Source: Streptomyces sp. F001
Lineage (GTDB): Bacteria > Actinomycetota > Actinomycetes > Streptomycetales > Streptomycetaceae
Reading direction: 5' to 3'
DNA length: 64,000 bases
NCBI RefSeq assembly: GCF_004187715.1
Contig: NZ_QZWF01000006.1
Coordinates: 312,459-376,458, forward strand
In this document: positions 28,388 to 37,732 of the stretch, one piece after another
How the letters are laid out: every line of letters begins with the position of its first letter
Position numbering within the stretch: position 1 is the stretch's first letter
Notes under the pieces: model-generated
Told to the model about the DNA's origin: nothing
Databases searched by the model: none
The model's input: the letters and a program-made list of their open reading frames with translations, nothing else
Position numbers and translations under genes: made by a program

Positions 28388-29983
28388 ATGTCCACCAGTG
28401 CACCGACCACCCGTCGTGTCCGCGTCCTCGCGCCCGTCGGCGACCGTCACGACGAGATCCTCACGCCCGCCGCCCTGGACTTCGTCGGCAGCCTCGTCGC
28501 CGCGTTCGGCGACCGCAGGCTCGAGCTGCTCAAGGAGCGCCGCCGGCAGGCGCTGCGCCTCGCGTCCGGCTCCCCGCTCGACTTCCCCATGGTGACGTCC
28601 GCCGTCCGCGCCGACCCGGCCTGGCGCGTGGCACCGCCCGCACCCGGCCTGACCGACCGGCGCGTGGAGATCACCGGGCCACCCGACCGTCGTATGGCCG
28701 TCAACGCGCTCAACTCCGGCGCCAAGGTGTGGATGGCCGACTTCGAGGACGCCACCGCCCCCCTCTGGGACAACGTCATCGACGGGCAGCTCACCCTGCT
28801 CGACGCCATCGAACGGCGGATCGACTTCACCACGCCGGAGGGCAAGGAATACCGGCTGGGTGATCAGCTCGCCACCATCGTGGTCCGCCCGCGCGGCTGG
28901 CACCTCGACGAGGAGCACCTCGAATACGACGGCCGGCCCGTGCCCGCTGCACTGGTGGACTTCGGCCTGTACTTCTTCCACTGCGCCCAGCGGCAGATCG
29001 ACGCGGGCCACGGCCCGTACTTCTACCTGCCGAAGCTGGAGAACCGCTACGAGGCCCGCCTGTGGAACGACATCTTCGTCCTCGCCCAGGAACTGCTCGG
29101 CATACCCCGCGGCACCATCCGCGCCACGGTCCTCATCGAGACGATCACCGCCGCGTTCGAGATGGAGGAGATCCTCTACGAGCTGCACGAGCACAGCTCC
29201 GGCCTCAACGCAGGCCGATGGGACTACCTGTTCAGCCTGATCAAGACCTTCGGCCACCGCACCGACTTCCTCCTCCCCGACCGGGCAAAGGTCACGATGA
29301 CCGCCCCCTTCATGCGGGCGTACACCGAACTGCTCGTGCGCACCTGCCACCGGCGCGGCGCCCACGCGATCGGCGGCATGGCCGCCCAGGTGCCGGGCAA
29401 GGACCCGGCCGCGTACGAGGCGGCGCTCGCCAAGGTGCGGCTGGACAAGGAGCGGGAGGCGGAGGACGGTTTCGACGGCTCCTGGGTCGCCCATCCCGGG
29501 CTCGTGCCGGTATGCCGGAAGGTGTTCGACGCCGTCCTCGGTGTCCGGCCGCACCAGATCGACCGTACGCGCGACGACGTGGAGGTGACCGCCGCCGATC
29601 TGTTGTCGGTGCGCCGGATCAGCGGCCCGCCCACGGATGAGGGCGTGCGCACCAACATCGCCGTCGTGGTGCGCTACTTCGCAGCCTGGCTGCGCGGGCA
29701 GGGGGCCGTCGCGCTGTACGGCCTGATGGAGGACGCGGCCACAGCGGAGATCGCGCGGGTGCAGATCTGGCAGTGGCTGCGACACCGCGTCATCGACCGG
29801 GAGACGGTCGTGCGGGTGCTCGACGACGAACTCGCCGCGCTCGGTGCCGAGTACGCGTGGGCGCCCGTCGACGAGGTCCGGGCGCTGTTCGAACGGGTCG
29901 CGCTGGCAGGTGAGTTGCCGCTGTTCTTCACCCCGGACGCCTACACCCGCCACCTCGTGCGGCGGACGGAGGCCGGGGCGTGA
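28388..29983 (+). CDS. aceB: Malate synthase A
   Basis: A 531-residue malate synthase of the A type, condensing glyoxylate and acetyl-CoA to malate. Diagnostic segments are WMADFEDATAPLWDN (metal-binding Asp/Glu), VVRPRGWHLDEEHL, YFYLPKLENRYEARLWND and the GAHAIGGMAAQVPGKD motif. ATG 28388 has AGGAG with 6-nt spacing. It lies downstream of aceA in the same orientation, completing the glyoxylate bypass used for growth on acetate, fatty acids or other C2 units. Its stop overlaps the GTG of the hydroxyacyl-CoA dehydrogenase gene. Confidence 0.96.
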   Translation: MSTSAPTTRRVRVLAPVGDRHDEILTPAALDFVGSLVAAFGDRRLELLKERRRQALRLASGSPLDFPMVTSAVRADPAWRVAPPAPGLTDRRVEITGPPDRRMAVNALNSGAKVWMADFEDATAPLWDNVIDGQLTLLDAIERRIDFTTPEGKEYRLGDQLATIVVRPRGWHLDEEHLEYDGRPVPAALVDFGLYFFHCAQRQIDAGHGPYFYLPKLENRYEARLWNDIFVLAQELLGIPRGTIRATVLIETITAAFEMEEILYELHEHSSGLNAGRWDYLFSLIKTFGHRTDFLLPDRAKVTMTAPFMRAYTELLVRTCHRRGAHAIGGMAAQVPGKDPAAYEAALAKVRLDKEREAEDGFDGSWVAHPGLVPVCRKVFDAVLGVRPHQIDRTRDDVEVTAADLLSVRRISGPPTDEGVRTNIAVVVRYFAAWLRGQGAVALYGLMEDAATAEIARVQIWQWLRHRVIDRETVVRVLDDELAALGAEYAWAPVDEVRALFERVALAGELPLFFTPDAYTRHLVRRTEAGA

Positions 29984-30849
29984 GCGGGGCCATCCGGCGT
30001 GTCGGCGTGGTCGGCGGCGGGCAGATGGGAGCCGGCATCGCCGAGATGTGCGCACGGGCCGGGCTCGACACCGTGGTGTGCGAGGTGGACGCGGTCGCGG
30101 CCCGCGCCGCACGGGACCGCGTGGCGGCATCGCTCGACCGCGCGGTACGGCGCGGCAAGCTGGAGGAGACCGCCGCGCGGGACACGCTCGCCCGCACGGT
30201 GTTCACCGGCAGCCTGGACGACCTCGCCGACCGGCAACTCGTTGTCGAAGCCGTCGTCGAGAACCCGGACGCCAAGACCGAGGTGCTCGCTGCCCTCGAC
30301 AAGATCGTCGAGGATCCGGCGGCCGTACTGGCCACCAACACCTCCTCCCTGCCGATCATGCGGCTCGGCATGGCGACCGGCCGCGCGGACCGGGTCGTGG
30401 GCCTCCACTTCTTCAACCCCGTCCCAGTGCTGCCGCTGGTGGAGGTCGTGACCTCCCTGCACACGTCGGCCGCGGCAACCGCCGCGGTCGAGGACTTCGC
30501 GACCCGCGTGCTCGGCAAGACCGTGATCCGCTCCCAGGACCGGGCGGGCTTCGTCGTCAACGCCCTGCTCGTCCCCTACCTGCTGTCCGCGATCCGGATG
30601 GCGGAGTCAGGCTTCGCCACCGCCGCCGACATCGACACCGGCATGGAGCTCGGCTGCGCCCACCCCATGGGCCCGCTGAAGCTCGCCGACCTGATCGGCC
30701 TGGACACCGTCGCCTCGATCGCCGAGTCGCTCTACGACGAGTTCCGCGAGCCGCTGTACGCCCCGCCGCCGCTGCTCCAGCGGATGGTGGAGGCGGGACT
30801 GCTCGGCCGGAAGACAGGCCGGGGCTTCCACACCTACGACCAGGGCTGA
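29980..30849 (+). CDS. 3-hydroxybutyryl-CoA dehydrogenase
   Basis: A 289-residue 3-hydroxyacyl-CoA dehydrogenase. The N-terminus is a Rossmann fold (RRVGVVGGGQMGAGIAEMCARAG), the catalytic region includes ATNTSSLPI and VVGLHFFNPVPVLPLVEVV, and the C-terminal dimerisation domain shows LGCAHPMGPLKLADLIGLD and GRKTGRGFHTY. It oxidises 3-hydroxybutyryl-CoA to acetoacetyl-CoA with NAD(P)+, linking C4 units (for example PHB or butyrate breakdown) to the acetyl-CoA consumed by the glyoxylate bypass genes. GTG at 29980 overlaps the aceB stop (GTGA), so the two are co-translated. Confidence 0.93.
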   Translation: MSGAIRRVGVVGGGQMGAGIAEMCARAGLDTVVCEVDAVAARAARDRVAASLDRAVRRGKLEETAARDTLARTVFTGSLDDLADRQLVVEAVVENPDAKTEVLAALDKIVEDPAAVLATNTSSLPIMRLGMATGRADRVVGLHFFNPVPVLPLVEVVTSLHTSAAATAAVEDFATRVLGKTVIRSQDRAGFVVNALLVPYLLSAIRMAESGFATAADIDTGMELGCAHPMGPLKLADLIGLDTVASIAESLYDEFREPLYAPPPLLQRMVEAGLLGRKTGRGFHTYDQG

Positions 30850-30923
30850 GGGCCTGGTACGACGCGGGCTGAGGGGCCCGCACCGCCGCGAGGGTGAGTG
30901 TCCCGCGCGGCGTCACAGGGGAA

Positions 30924-30956
30924 GGGCGGGAAGCGCGAGTGCGGCGCTTCCCGCCC
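30924..30956. terminator. Hairpin terminator after the aceB operon
   Basis: A perfect 13-bp stem (GGGCGGGAAGCGC / GCGCTTCCCGCCC) with a 7-nt loop lies 75 bp downstream of the dehydrogenase stop and before the metE riboswitch. It is a typical GC-rich Streptomyces terminator without a U-run. Confidence 0.75.
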
Positions 30957-31044
30957 CGTGGCGTTCATGGCCTCGGGTGTCCCAGCTCACCATCCGAATG
31001 CTGGATGCGACCCGTCGCGCGGACGCGGCGCCCCGTAGGCTGGC

Positions 31045-31250
31045 CGGTGCAGCTGGTTCGCCCCGTCAACCAGGCGGGATGCGTCGTAAGAGGGAACCCG
31101 GTGGGAATCCGGGACTGCCCCGCAGCGGTGAGCGGGAACGACCGCCGTCATACGCACTGGGCCCGACGTACCGGGCCTGGGAAGCGACGGCCAGTAGGTG
31201 TCCTCCGTCCGGAGGGCGTGCCCGTGAGTCCGAAGACCTGCCAACTGCCC
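31045..31250 (+). ncRNA. Cobalamin riboswitch upstream of metE
   Basis: The core reads AGGGAACCCGGTGGGAATCC, then gggACTGCCCCGCAGCGGTGA, and ends with GTGAGTCCGAAGACCTGCC. It sits about 185 bp before metE. When cobalamin is available it should repress the B12-independent methionine synthase, since the B12-dependent MetH can then work; this arrangement is known in streptomycetes. Peripheral boundaries are approximate. Confidence 0.92.
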
Positions 31251-31434
31251 GCGCACGAACCGCTCGTGCACGGACAGCCCGGTGACCTCGAGGGCGGGTC
31301 GGCGTACATACCAGGCGGATCGACCGCGCAGTGCCAACTGCCGTGCGAGGTCGTGTCCGTCCGGTCCGTCACCCCTTCGCGTTCTCGTCCCCGTCCCCGG
31401 GATCTCAGGGATTCATCTCGCGAAGGAGATCTCC

Positions 31435-33753
31435 GTGACCACCAAGCCCGCAGCCGCGGCAGCACGGGCCACCGTGTACGGCTACCCCCGCCAGGGACAG
31501 AACCGTGAACTGAAGAAGGCGATCGAGGGCTATTGGAAGGGCCGAGTCACCGCACACGCCCTCCGCTCCACCGCCGCCGAACTGCGTGCCGCCAACTGGC
31601 GGCAGCTCGCCGACGCCGGCATCCACGAGGTGCCGACCGGCGACTTCTCGTACTACGACCACGTGCTCGACACCACCGTCATGGTCGGCGCGATCCCCGA
31701 GCGGCACCGCGCCGCTGTCGCAGCGGACACGCTGGACGGCTACTTCGCCATGGCCCGCGGCACCCAGGACATCGCGCCGCTGGAAATGACCAAGTGGTTC
31801 GACACCAACTACCACTACCTTGTCCCTGAGCTGGGCCCGGACACCGAGTTCACCGCCGACTCGGCCAAGCAGGTCGCGGAGCTGAAGGAGGCCCTCGCCC
31901 TGGGTCTGACGGCCCGGCCGGTACTCGTCGGCCCGGTCACGTATCTGCTGCTCGCCAAGCCCGCCCCCGGCGTGGCCGCCGGCTTCGAGCCGCTGACTCT
32001 CCTCGACCGCCTGCTGCCGGCGTACGCCGAAGTCCTCGCCGACCTGCGCGCGGCCGGCGCCGGGTGGGTCCAGTTGGACGAGCCCGCCCTCGTCCAGGAC
32101 CGCACCCCGGCCGAACTGAACGCCGCCGAGCGCGCCTACCGCGACCTCGGCGCCCTCACCGACCGGCCGAAGCTGCTGGTCGCCTCGTACTTCGACCGCC
32201 TCGGCGACGCCCTGCCGGTGCTGGCGAAGGCCCCGGTCGATGGGCTCGCCCTGGACTTCACCGAGGCCGCCGCCGCCAACCTGGACGCCCTCGCCGCCGT
32301 CGGCGGACTGCCGGGCAAGCGACTGATCGCCGGTGTCGTCAACGGCCGCAACATCTGGGTCAACGACCTGGAGAAGTCCCTGGCCACCCTGGGCACCCTG
32401 CTCGGCCTGGCCGACCGGGTCGACGTGTCCGCCTCCTGCTCGCTCCTCCACGTGCCCCTCGACGCGGCGACCGAGCGTGACATCGAGCCGCAGATCCTGC
32501 GCTGGCTCGCCTTCGCCCGCCAGAAGACCACCGAAATCGTCACCCTCGCGCGCGGCCTCGCCCAGGGCACCGACACCATCGCCGCCGAACTCGCCGCCAA
32601 CCGCGCCGACCTGGCTTCCCGGGCAACCTCCCCCATCACCCAGAACCCGGCCGTGCGCGCCCGTACCGCCGCCGTCACCGAGGCCGACGCCCGCCGCTCC
32701 CAGCCGTACGCCGAGCGCGCCGCCGCCCAGCGCGCCCACCTCGGCCTGCCCCTGCTGCCGACGACCACGATCGGCTCCTTCCCGCAGACAGGCGAACTGC
32801 GCACCGCACGCGCCGACCTGAGGGCCGGGCGGATCGACACCGCCGGCTACGAAAAGCGCATCAAGGCCGAGATCCAAGAGGTCATCTCCTTCCAGGAGAA
32901 GACCGGCCTGGACGTCCTGGTGCACGGCGAGCCCGAGCGCAACGACATGGTCCAGTACTTCGCCGAGCAGCTCACCGGCTACCTCGCCACCCAGCACGGC
33001 TGGGTGCAGTCCTACGGCACCCGCTACGTCCGCCCGCCGATCCTGGCCGGTGACATCTCCCGCCCCGAGCCGATGACGGTGCGCTGGACGACGTACGCCC
33101 AATCGCTCACGGAAAAGCCGGTCAAGGGCATGCTCACCGGCCCGGTCACCATGCTCGCCTGGTCCTTCGTCCGCGACGACCAGCCCCTCGGCGAGACGGC
33201 CAGGCAGGTGGCGCTCGCCCTGCGCGACGAGGTGACCGACCTGGAAGTGGCCGGGAGTTCCGTCATCCAGGTCGACGAGCCCGCCCTGCGGGAAACGCTG
33301 CCGCTGCGGGCCGCCGACCATTCCGGCTATCTCGCGTGGGCCACGGAAGCCTTCCGCCTCACCACCGCCGGAGTGCGGCCGGACACCCAGATCCACACCC
33401 ATATGTGCTACGCCGAGTTCGGTGACATCGTGCAGGCCATCGACGACCTCGACGCCGACGTCATCAGCCTGGAAGCCACCCGCTCCCACATGCAGGTCGC
33501 CCGCGAACTCGCCGCGCACGGCTATCCGCGCGAGGCCGGACCGGGCGTGTACGACATCCACTCACCCCGCGTCCCCAGCCCTGAAGAGGCGGCGGAGCTG
33601 CTGCGGACCGGCCTGAAGGCGATCCCGGCCGAACGCCTGTGGGTCAACCCCGACTGCGGTCTGAAGACCCGCGGCTGGCCCGAGACCCGGGCGTCCCTGG
33701 AGAACCTGGTCGCCGCCGCTCGTACGGTACGGCAGGAGATTTCCACGTCCTGA
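31435..33753 (+). CDS. metE: Cobalamin-independent methionine synthase
   Basis: A 772-residue 5-methyltetrahydropteroyltriglutamate-homocysteine methyltransferase. The N-terminal MetE domain (YGYPRQGQNRELKKAIEGYW; TKWFDTNYHYLVPEL) and C-terminal catalytic domain are both complete. Zinc ligands are visible as HTHMCY (His and Cys, about 642) and the late Cys in NPDCGLKTR (about 738). It methylates homocysteine without B12. The GTG at 31435 follows GAAGGAGAT at good spacing. Control by the upstream cobalamin riboswitch is expected. It is followed by a bidirectional terminator-like hairpin. Confidence 0.97.
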   Translation: MTTKPAAAAARATVYGYPRQGQNRELKKAIEGYWKGRVTAHALRSTAAELRAANWRQLADAGIHEVPTGDFSYYDHVLDTTVMVGAIPERHRAAVAADTLDGYFAMARGTQDIAPLEMTKWFDTNYHYLVPELGPDTEFTADSAKQVAELKEALALGLTARPVLVGPVTYLLLAKPAPGVAAGFEPLTLLDRLLPAYAEVLADLRAAGAGWVQLDEPALVQDRTPAELNAAERAYRDLGALTDRPKLLVASYFDRLGDALPVLAKAPVDGLALDFTEAAAANLDALAAVGGLPGKRLIAGVVNGRNIWVNDLEKSLATLGTLLGLADRVDVSASCSLLHVPLDAATERDIEPQILRWLAFARQKTTEIVTLARGLAQGTDTIAAELAANRADLASRATSPITQNPAVRARTAAVTEADARRSQPYAERAAAQRAHLGLPLLPTTTIGSFPQTGELRTARADLRAGRIDTAGYEKRIKAEIQEVISFQEKTGLDVLVHGEPERNDMVQYFAEQLTGYLATQHGWVQSYGTRYVRPPILAGDISRPEPMTVRWTTYAQSLTEKPVKGMLTGPVTMLAWSFVRDDQPLGETARQVALALRDEVTDLEVAGSSVIQVDEPALRETLPLRAADHSGYLAWATEAFRLTTAGVRPDTQIHTHMCYAEFGDIVQAIDDLDADVISLEATRSHMQVARELAAHGYPREAGPGVYDIHSPRVPSPEEAAELLRTGLKAIPAERLWVNPDCGLKTRGWPETRASLENLVAAARTVRQEISTS

Positions 33754-33765
33754 CACCAGGCTGAT

Positions 33766-33801
33766 GGCTGGGGGTGGAGCGTCCGCGCCCCACTCCCAGC
33801 C
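33766..33801. terminator. Bidirectional hairpin between metE and the MATE gene
   Basis: An interrupted inverted repeat GGCTGGG ... GTGG ... GCG / CGC ... CCAC ... CCCAGCC with a 4-nt loop lies between two convergent genes, 13 bp after the metE stop, and probably terminates both transcripts. Confidence 0.6.
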
Positions 33802-33859
33802 CAGGGCGGGTTGGAGGCCGGCCACCAGTGCCCGCGATGGCGTCCCCACGGGACAGTCG

Positions 33860-35248
33860 TTACGTCACGGCGGCTGTGCCCGAAGCGCTCTCCCCGGTCC
33901 GGAACCGCAGCCTGTACCGCAGATGGATCAGCAGGGCGTACAGAACGGCGAACGCCGTCCAGGCCAGATACAGGCCGGGGAGGCCGAGGCCGAGGTGGAC
34001 CCCGAGGAACCAGCCGAGCGGGATGAGCATCGTGTAGTCGGCGGTGACGGACGCGGTCATGACGGACCGGGTGTCCCCCACGGCCCGCAGCAGTGAGCCT
34101 CGGGACATCGCGAGCACCATCGGCGCCATGCTCAACAGTGCCAGGGGCGTGGCCTCCCAGGCCAGTTCGGCCACCGCCGGGTCCTCGGTGACCACGGAGA
34201 TCAGCGGCCTGCCGAGGGCGAAGGCCACCGCCGACGGCAGGGCGAGCATGAGCAGCAGCAGCCGCGTGCCCGCCCGGTGCCAGGCAACGGCACGGCCGCG
34301 GTCGCCCCGGCCGAGGTCCTGCCCCGCCAGGACCATCACCGCGGAGGCTCCGGAGGCCAGGACGGTGAAGACCACGAGAAGCAGGTTGTCCACGATGCGG
34401 TAGGCCGCCAGCTCGTGGGTGCCCATCCGGGCGGCGAAGCCCGCGAGCAAGGCCTCGTTGACGTAGCCGATGCCCAGCGTGCTCATCTCCGGCCAGCCGA
34501 TCCGCCACAAGCCGCGCGTGATGTCCCGGCTGCTGTCGGCGGCCGTGTCGCCGGTCGCGCGCAGCAGGCGGGTCCGGCAGTACAGCAGCAGGTAGCCGGT
34601 GCCGGCGGCGGTGGCGGCCAGGGTGGCGATCGCGGCGCCGGTGACGCCGAGACCGGACCAGAAGATGAGCAGCAGGCCGAGGGGCAGGTTGACCGCGTTG
34701 ACCAGCAGCGCGGTGTACATGGAGACCCGGGTGGCACCGATGCCGGCGCAGGCGCCTTGCAGGGTGAAGGACACCGCGGCGACGGGCACGGCCCAGGCGA
34801 GCACGCGCAGATAGGCGGTGCCGGGGCCGATCAGGTCCTGCGGGGCTCCGAGGACGGTCAGCATGGGTGTGGCCAGGGCGTACAGCAGCGCCCCGACGAC
34901 GACTCCGGCGGCGAGCGCGGTGATCAGGCCGACCCGGACGACGCGGGCGACCTCGTCGGGGCGTCCCGCGCCGTGGCGCTGGGCGACCTGCACCTGAACG
35001 GCGGTCGCCCAGCCCCGTACGACGATGAGTGCGACCAGGTACACCGGCGCGGCGAGCGCGAACGCGCTCAGGGCGTCGGTGGACAGGCGGGCGAGCATGA
35101 CCGTGTCGACGATGTTCAGGGCGATCTGGGTGAGACCGGCTATGAGCAGCGGGTACGCCAGCCTCCAGACGCCCCGGACGGTCGGCGGGATCTGCTGCGC
35201 ACCGGCGGGGTCGTTCACCGACGGGTCGGTCGCGGAACGGTCGGTCAC
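33860..35248 (-). CDS. MATE family efflux transporter (putative RiPP exporter)
   Basis: A 462-residue multidrug and toxin extrusion (MATE) family protein with 12 predicted membrane segments; family features include LIAGLTQIALNIVDTVMLAR and the internally duplicated MAPMVLAMSRGSLLRAVGDTR. MATE proteins exchange protons or sodium for organic substrates. The GTG start at 35248 overlaps the stop of the LLM oxidoreductase gene (GTGA), so it belongs to the YcaO/LLM operon. In that setting it is a good candidate exporter for the peptide product, although multidrug efflux is the generic alternative. Confidence 0.88.
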   Translation of the reverse strand: MTDRSATDPSVNDPAGAQQIPPTVRGVWRLAYPLLIAGLTQIALNIVDTVMLARLSTDALSAFALAAPVYLVALIVVRGWATAVQVQVAQRHGAGRPDEVARVVRVGLITALAAGVVVGALLYALATPMLTVLGAPQDLIGPGTAYLRVLAWAVPVAAVSFTLQGACAGIGATRVSMYTALLVNAVNLPLGLLLIFWSGLGVTGAAIATLAATAAGTGYLLLYCRTRLLRATGDTAADSSRDITRGLWRIGWPEMSTLGIGYVNEALLAGFAARMGTHELAAYRIVDNLLLVVFTVLASGASAVMVLAGQDLGRGDRGRAVAWHRAGTRLLLLMLALPSAVAFALGRPLISVVTEDPAVAELAWEATPLALLSMAPMVLAMSRGSLLRAVGDTRSVMTASVTADYTMLIPLGWFLGVHLGLGLPGLYLAWTAFAVLYALLIHLRYRLRFRTGESASGTAAVT

Positions 35249-36267
35249 AGCGCGGCCTGGGCGGCTTCCAGAAGTTCGATGTCGCGGTCGAGCAGGATCA
35301 GGGTGTCCACGCGCGAGTCCTTCCAGGCGATGATCCGGTCGATGATGGCCGGCAGGGGTCCGGCGAGGGCGACCTGGTCGATCAGTGTGTCGGGGACCGC
35401 CGCGACGGCCTCGCTCTTGCGGCCGTCGGCGAGCAGCGTCCGCAGGTCGTGGGCCGGTCCCTCGTATCCCATCTGGCAGGCGACGTCGAAGTAGGTGTTG
35501 CGTATGCCGGGACCGACCGCTCCGATCAAGTGGGCGAACAGTGGTCGCAGTTCGTCGCGGCCCTCCTCGACCGTGTCGGCGCGGGCCACGTACAGGATCG
35601 GGCAGATCCGCACTTCGTCGGGTGCGCGGCCGGCCCGTGCGAGCCCTTCGTCCAGGGGACGGGTCAGGGCCGCCTCGTGCTCAGGCGCGTACAGACCGGA
35701 CAGCCAGCCGTCGGCGATTTCGCCGGTCAGTGCCACGCTGCGGGGCCCGATCGCGCCCAGGTAGAGCGGGATGTCGGAGCGCAGCGGTGTCATCTCCGAT
35801 TTCACCGGGCGGGCCTGGCCGCTGGATCCCGGTCCCCGGTACGGGAGTTGGTAGATCTCGCCGTCGTACGAGACGCGTTCGGTGCGTGTGATCACCTTGC
35901 GGACGATGTCGACGTATTCGCGGGTCCGCTGGAGCGGTCGGTTGTACGGCCTGCCGTGCCAGCCCTCGACGATCCACGGGACGGACAGGCCGAGTCCGAG
36001 CCGGAAACGCCCGCCGGACAGCATGTCGAGGGTCATCGCGGTCATGGCGGTGGCGGCCGGGGTGCGCGCCGGGATCTGCATGATGGCGGTGCCGAGTGCG
36101 ATCCGCCGGGTTCTGGCGGCGAGATAGCCAAGGACGCTGACCGCGTCGGGGCCGTACTCCTCCACGCTCCACACCGAGTCGACACCGATCTGCTCGGCGC
36201 GCTCGACGATCGGCAGCACCTGTTCGATGGGTTCTCCGCCGTAGCCCAGGGCCAGCCCGAGGCGCAT
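35245..36267 (-). CDS. LLM-class flavin/F420-dependent oxidoreductase of the YcaO locus
   Basis: A 340-residue luciferase-like monooxygenase-fold protein (LLM class, F420-dependent type). The N-terminus MRLGLALGYGGEPIEQVLPIV is typical, and GGRFRLGLGLSVPWIVEGWHG carries the conserved GLG...P cofactor loop. Such enzymes reduce or oxidise substrates with F420 or FMN. ATG 36267 is preceded by AAGGAG. The gene begins 52 bp after the YcaO gene and its stop overlaps the MATE gene, so it is probably a tailoring enzyme acting on the YcaO-modified peptide (for example azoline oxidation or reduction of a dehydro-residue); this is inference. Confidence 0.85.
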   Translation of the reverse strand: MRLGLALGYGGEPIEQVLPIVERAEQIGVDSVWSVEEYGPDAVSVLGYLAARTRRIALGTAIMQIPARTPAATAMTAMTLDMLSGGRFRLGLGLSVPWIVEGWHGRPYNRPLQRTREYVDIVRKVITRTERVSYDGEIYQLPYRGPGSSGQARPVKSEMTPLRSDIPLYLGAIGPRSVALTGEIADGWLSGLYAPEHEAALTRPLDEGLARAGRAPDEVRICPILYVARADTVEEGRDELRPLFAHLIGAVGPGIRNTYFDVACQMGYEGPAHDLRTLLADGRKSEAVAAVPDTLIDQVALAGPLPAIIDRIIAWKDSRVDTLILLDRDIELLEAAQAAL

Positions 36268-36319
36268 GCGAGGGCTCCTTCCGTACGTCGTGTCGGGGGT
36301 CGTCGGTGGCGTGGAGCCG

Positions 36320-37642
36320 TCAGGAGAACGGCAGGGGATCGAGCACCAGGCCGGTTTCCGTGAGCGGGCCGGGAACCCAGCCGCGGGCGACCGGTTCCTC
36401 GTACAGCCGGCGCCCGCCGAGGAACGGGAAGGCGGCCGGGGCGTTGCAGCTGAGCCCGGGCACGAGCACGCGGGCGGCATGAAGGCCCGCCGCCCGCACC
36501 TCCGGTGTCGTCAGGTCGACGGTGACGGCCCGCAGGCCCTGGGCGGTGAGCTGCCGCAGATACCCCTCCGCAGAAGTGCGCGGCAAGGGGCGTGGTGTGC
36601 CGGGAGCGCGCAGCCGGTCGAGCCGGGAGCCCTGCGTGCGCGGGTCGAGGTGGAACTGCACCTGCAGGCGTACGTCGTTGATGTCGCGCAGGTCGGGCCG
36701 GAAGTCGTCCCGGTAGGCCCGGTCGCTCCGGTACGGCCGGTACGGGCGGTGGCCGTACCGGCCCGCGCGGACGCCGGTCCAGAAGCCGCCGTCGTGGTCG
36801 AGCAGTTCCATCCCGGTCTCGTGCATGCCGACGGCCTCGGTGAGTGCCTTGGCCGCCGCGGCCTCGGCACTGGAGCGGCAGGCGCTGCCGAACGCGACGA
36901 GCTGCCGGGTCGGGTCCTCGATGAACGCGCCGACGACCGTGACGGCGAAGGTCGAGGGGATGCGCAGGAAGGTCACCAGAAGGCCGGCGGCCTGGGCCTC
37001 GTCGGCCGCGGCGGCGACGGGACCACCGGTTTGCGGGACGAGTGCCGTGGCCGGCGCGCCGCTCAGCCACCACAGGGTGACGGCGTCACGCTCCAGCACT
37101 TCTTCCAGGGCGGCGCGTTGTGCCTGCTCGGAGCTGGGTCCGGCCGCGGCGCCCGCCAGGAGGGGGTAGTTGGTGGGCGGCTCGGCGGAGTGCGGGCCGC
37201 GGAAGTAGTTGACGTACGCCAATGACGCGGGGACGAGTACTTCTGCGCCGTCGGTGAGGTCGGTGCCCGGCACCCAGGCGATCTCCAGGTCGGGCGTCAT
37301 CGCCACGAAGGGAAAGCCGCGATGGGCGTACTGCGACGGCGAGTACAGGGCGAACTCGCGAGGGTCGGCCGCGGGCGTGCCCGCTCGGGCCAGTTGTCCG
37401 TGGGACGCCATGGGCAGTGCGGGCGGAACAACGTTGCCGCAGTAGCGTTCGACGGCCTCGCCCATGGCCGCTTCGCGTGCCTTGTCGTGGTCGCCGAGCG
37501 CGGCGCCGCCGGTGACAGTGTCGACGACGTAGGGGGCGAACTCGGGCCGTGCCGACAGATGGGCGCTGTAGGAGACGCAGCTCGGGACGGGCTCGACCCG
37601 GGGGCGGTCGCGGGTGACCCGTTCGATCAGACCTGGCAGCAC
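36320..37642 (-). CDS. YcaO-domain peptide-modifying enzyme
   Basis: A 440-residue stand-alone YcaO protein. The ATP-binding signature residues are in VVDTVTGGAALGDHDKAREAAMGEAVERY (about 40-68; G-E-x-x-ER) and the second part of the site in SSEQAQRAALEEVLERDAVTLWW (about 165-188), with RSSAEAAAAKALTEAVGM (about 265). YcaO enzymes activate backbone amides with ATP to make azolines, thioamides or amidines in RiPPs. No E1-like/Ocin-ThiF partner or TfuA is adjacent, so it may be of a less common sub-type; the C-terminus (LDPLPFS) lacks the extended PxPxP tail of azoline cyclodehydratases. A 40-residue peptide gene lies 90 bp upstream on the same strand, and LLM and MATE genes follow. Confidence 0.88.
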   Translation of the reverse strand: MLPGLIERVTRDRPRVEPVPSCVSYSAHLSARPEFAPYVVDTVTGGAALGDHDKAREAAMGEAVERYCGNVVPPALPMASHGQLARAGTPAADPREFALYSPSQYAHRGFPFVAMTPDLEIAWVPGTDLTDGAEVLVPASLAYVNYFRGPHSAEPPTNYPLLAGAAAGPSSEQAQRAALEEVLERDAVTLWWLSGAPATALVPQTGGPVAAAADEAQAAGLLVTFLRIPSTFAVTVVGAFIEDPTRQLVAFGSACRSSAEAAAAKALTEAVGMHETGMELLDHDGGFWTGVRAGRYGHRPYRPYRSDRAYRDDFRPDLRDINDVRLQVQFHLDPRTQGSRLDRLRAPGTPRPLPRTSAEGYLRQLTAQGLRAVTVDLTTPEVRAAGLHAARVLVPGLSCNAPAAFPFLGGRRLYEEPVARGWVPGPLTETGLVLDPLPFS

Positions 37643-37691
37643 AGCGTTTCGCGTTCCTCTCCGGTCGGGCGGTGCGGCGGAACAGATGCGG

Positions 37692-37724
37692 GGGCGGGGA
37701 GTGACGGTGCGTCACTCCCCGCCC
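37692..37724. terminator. 15-bp perfect hairpin between precursor peptide and YcaO
   Basis: GGGCGGGGAGTGACG, loop of 3 nt, then CGTCACTCCCCGCCC. The stem starts 8 nt after the peptide stop and 50 nt before the YcaO start on the reverse strand. It likely works as a partial terminator that makes the peptide mRNA more abundant than that of the enzymes, as in other RiPP operons. Confidence 0.75.
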
Positions 37725-37732
37725 GTCGATGC

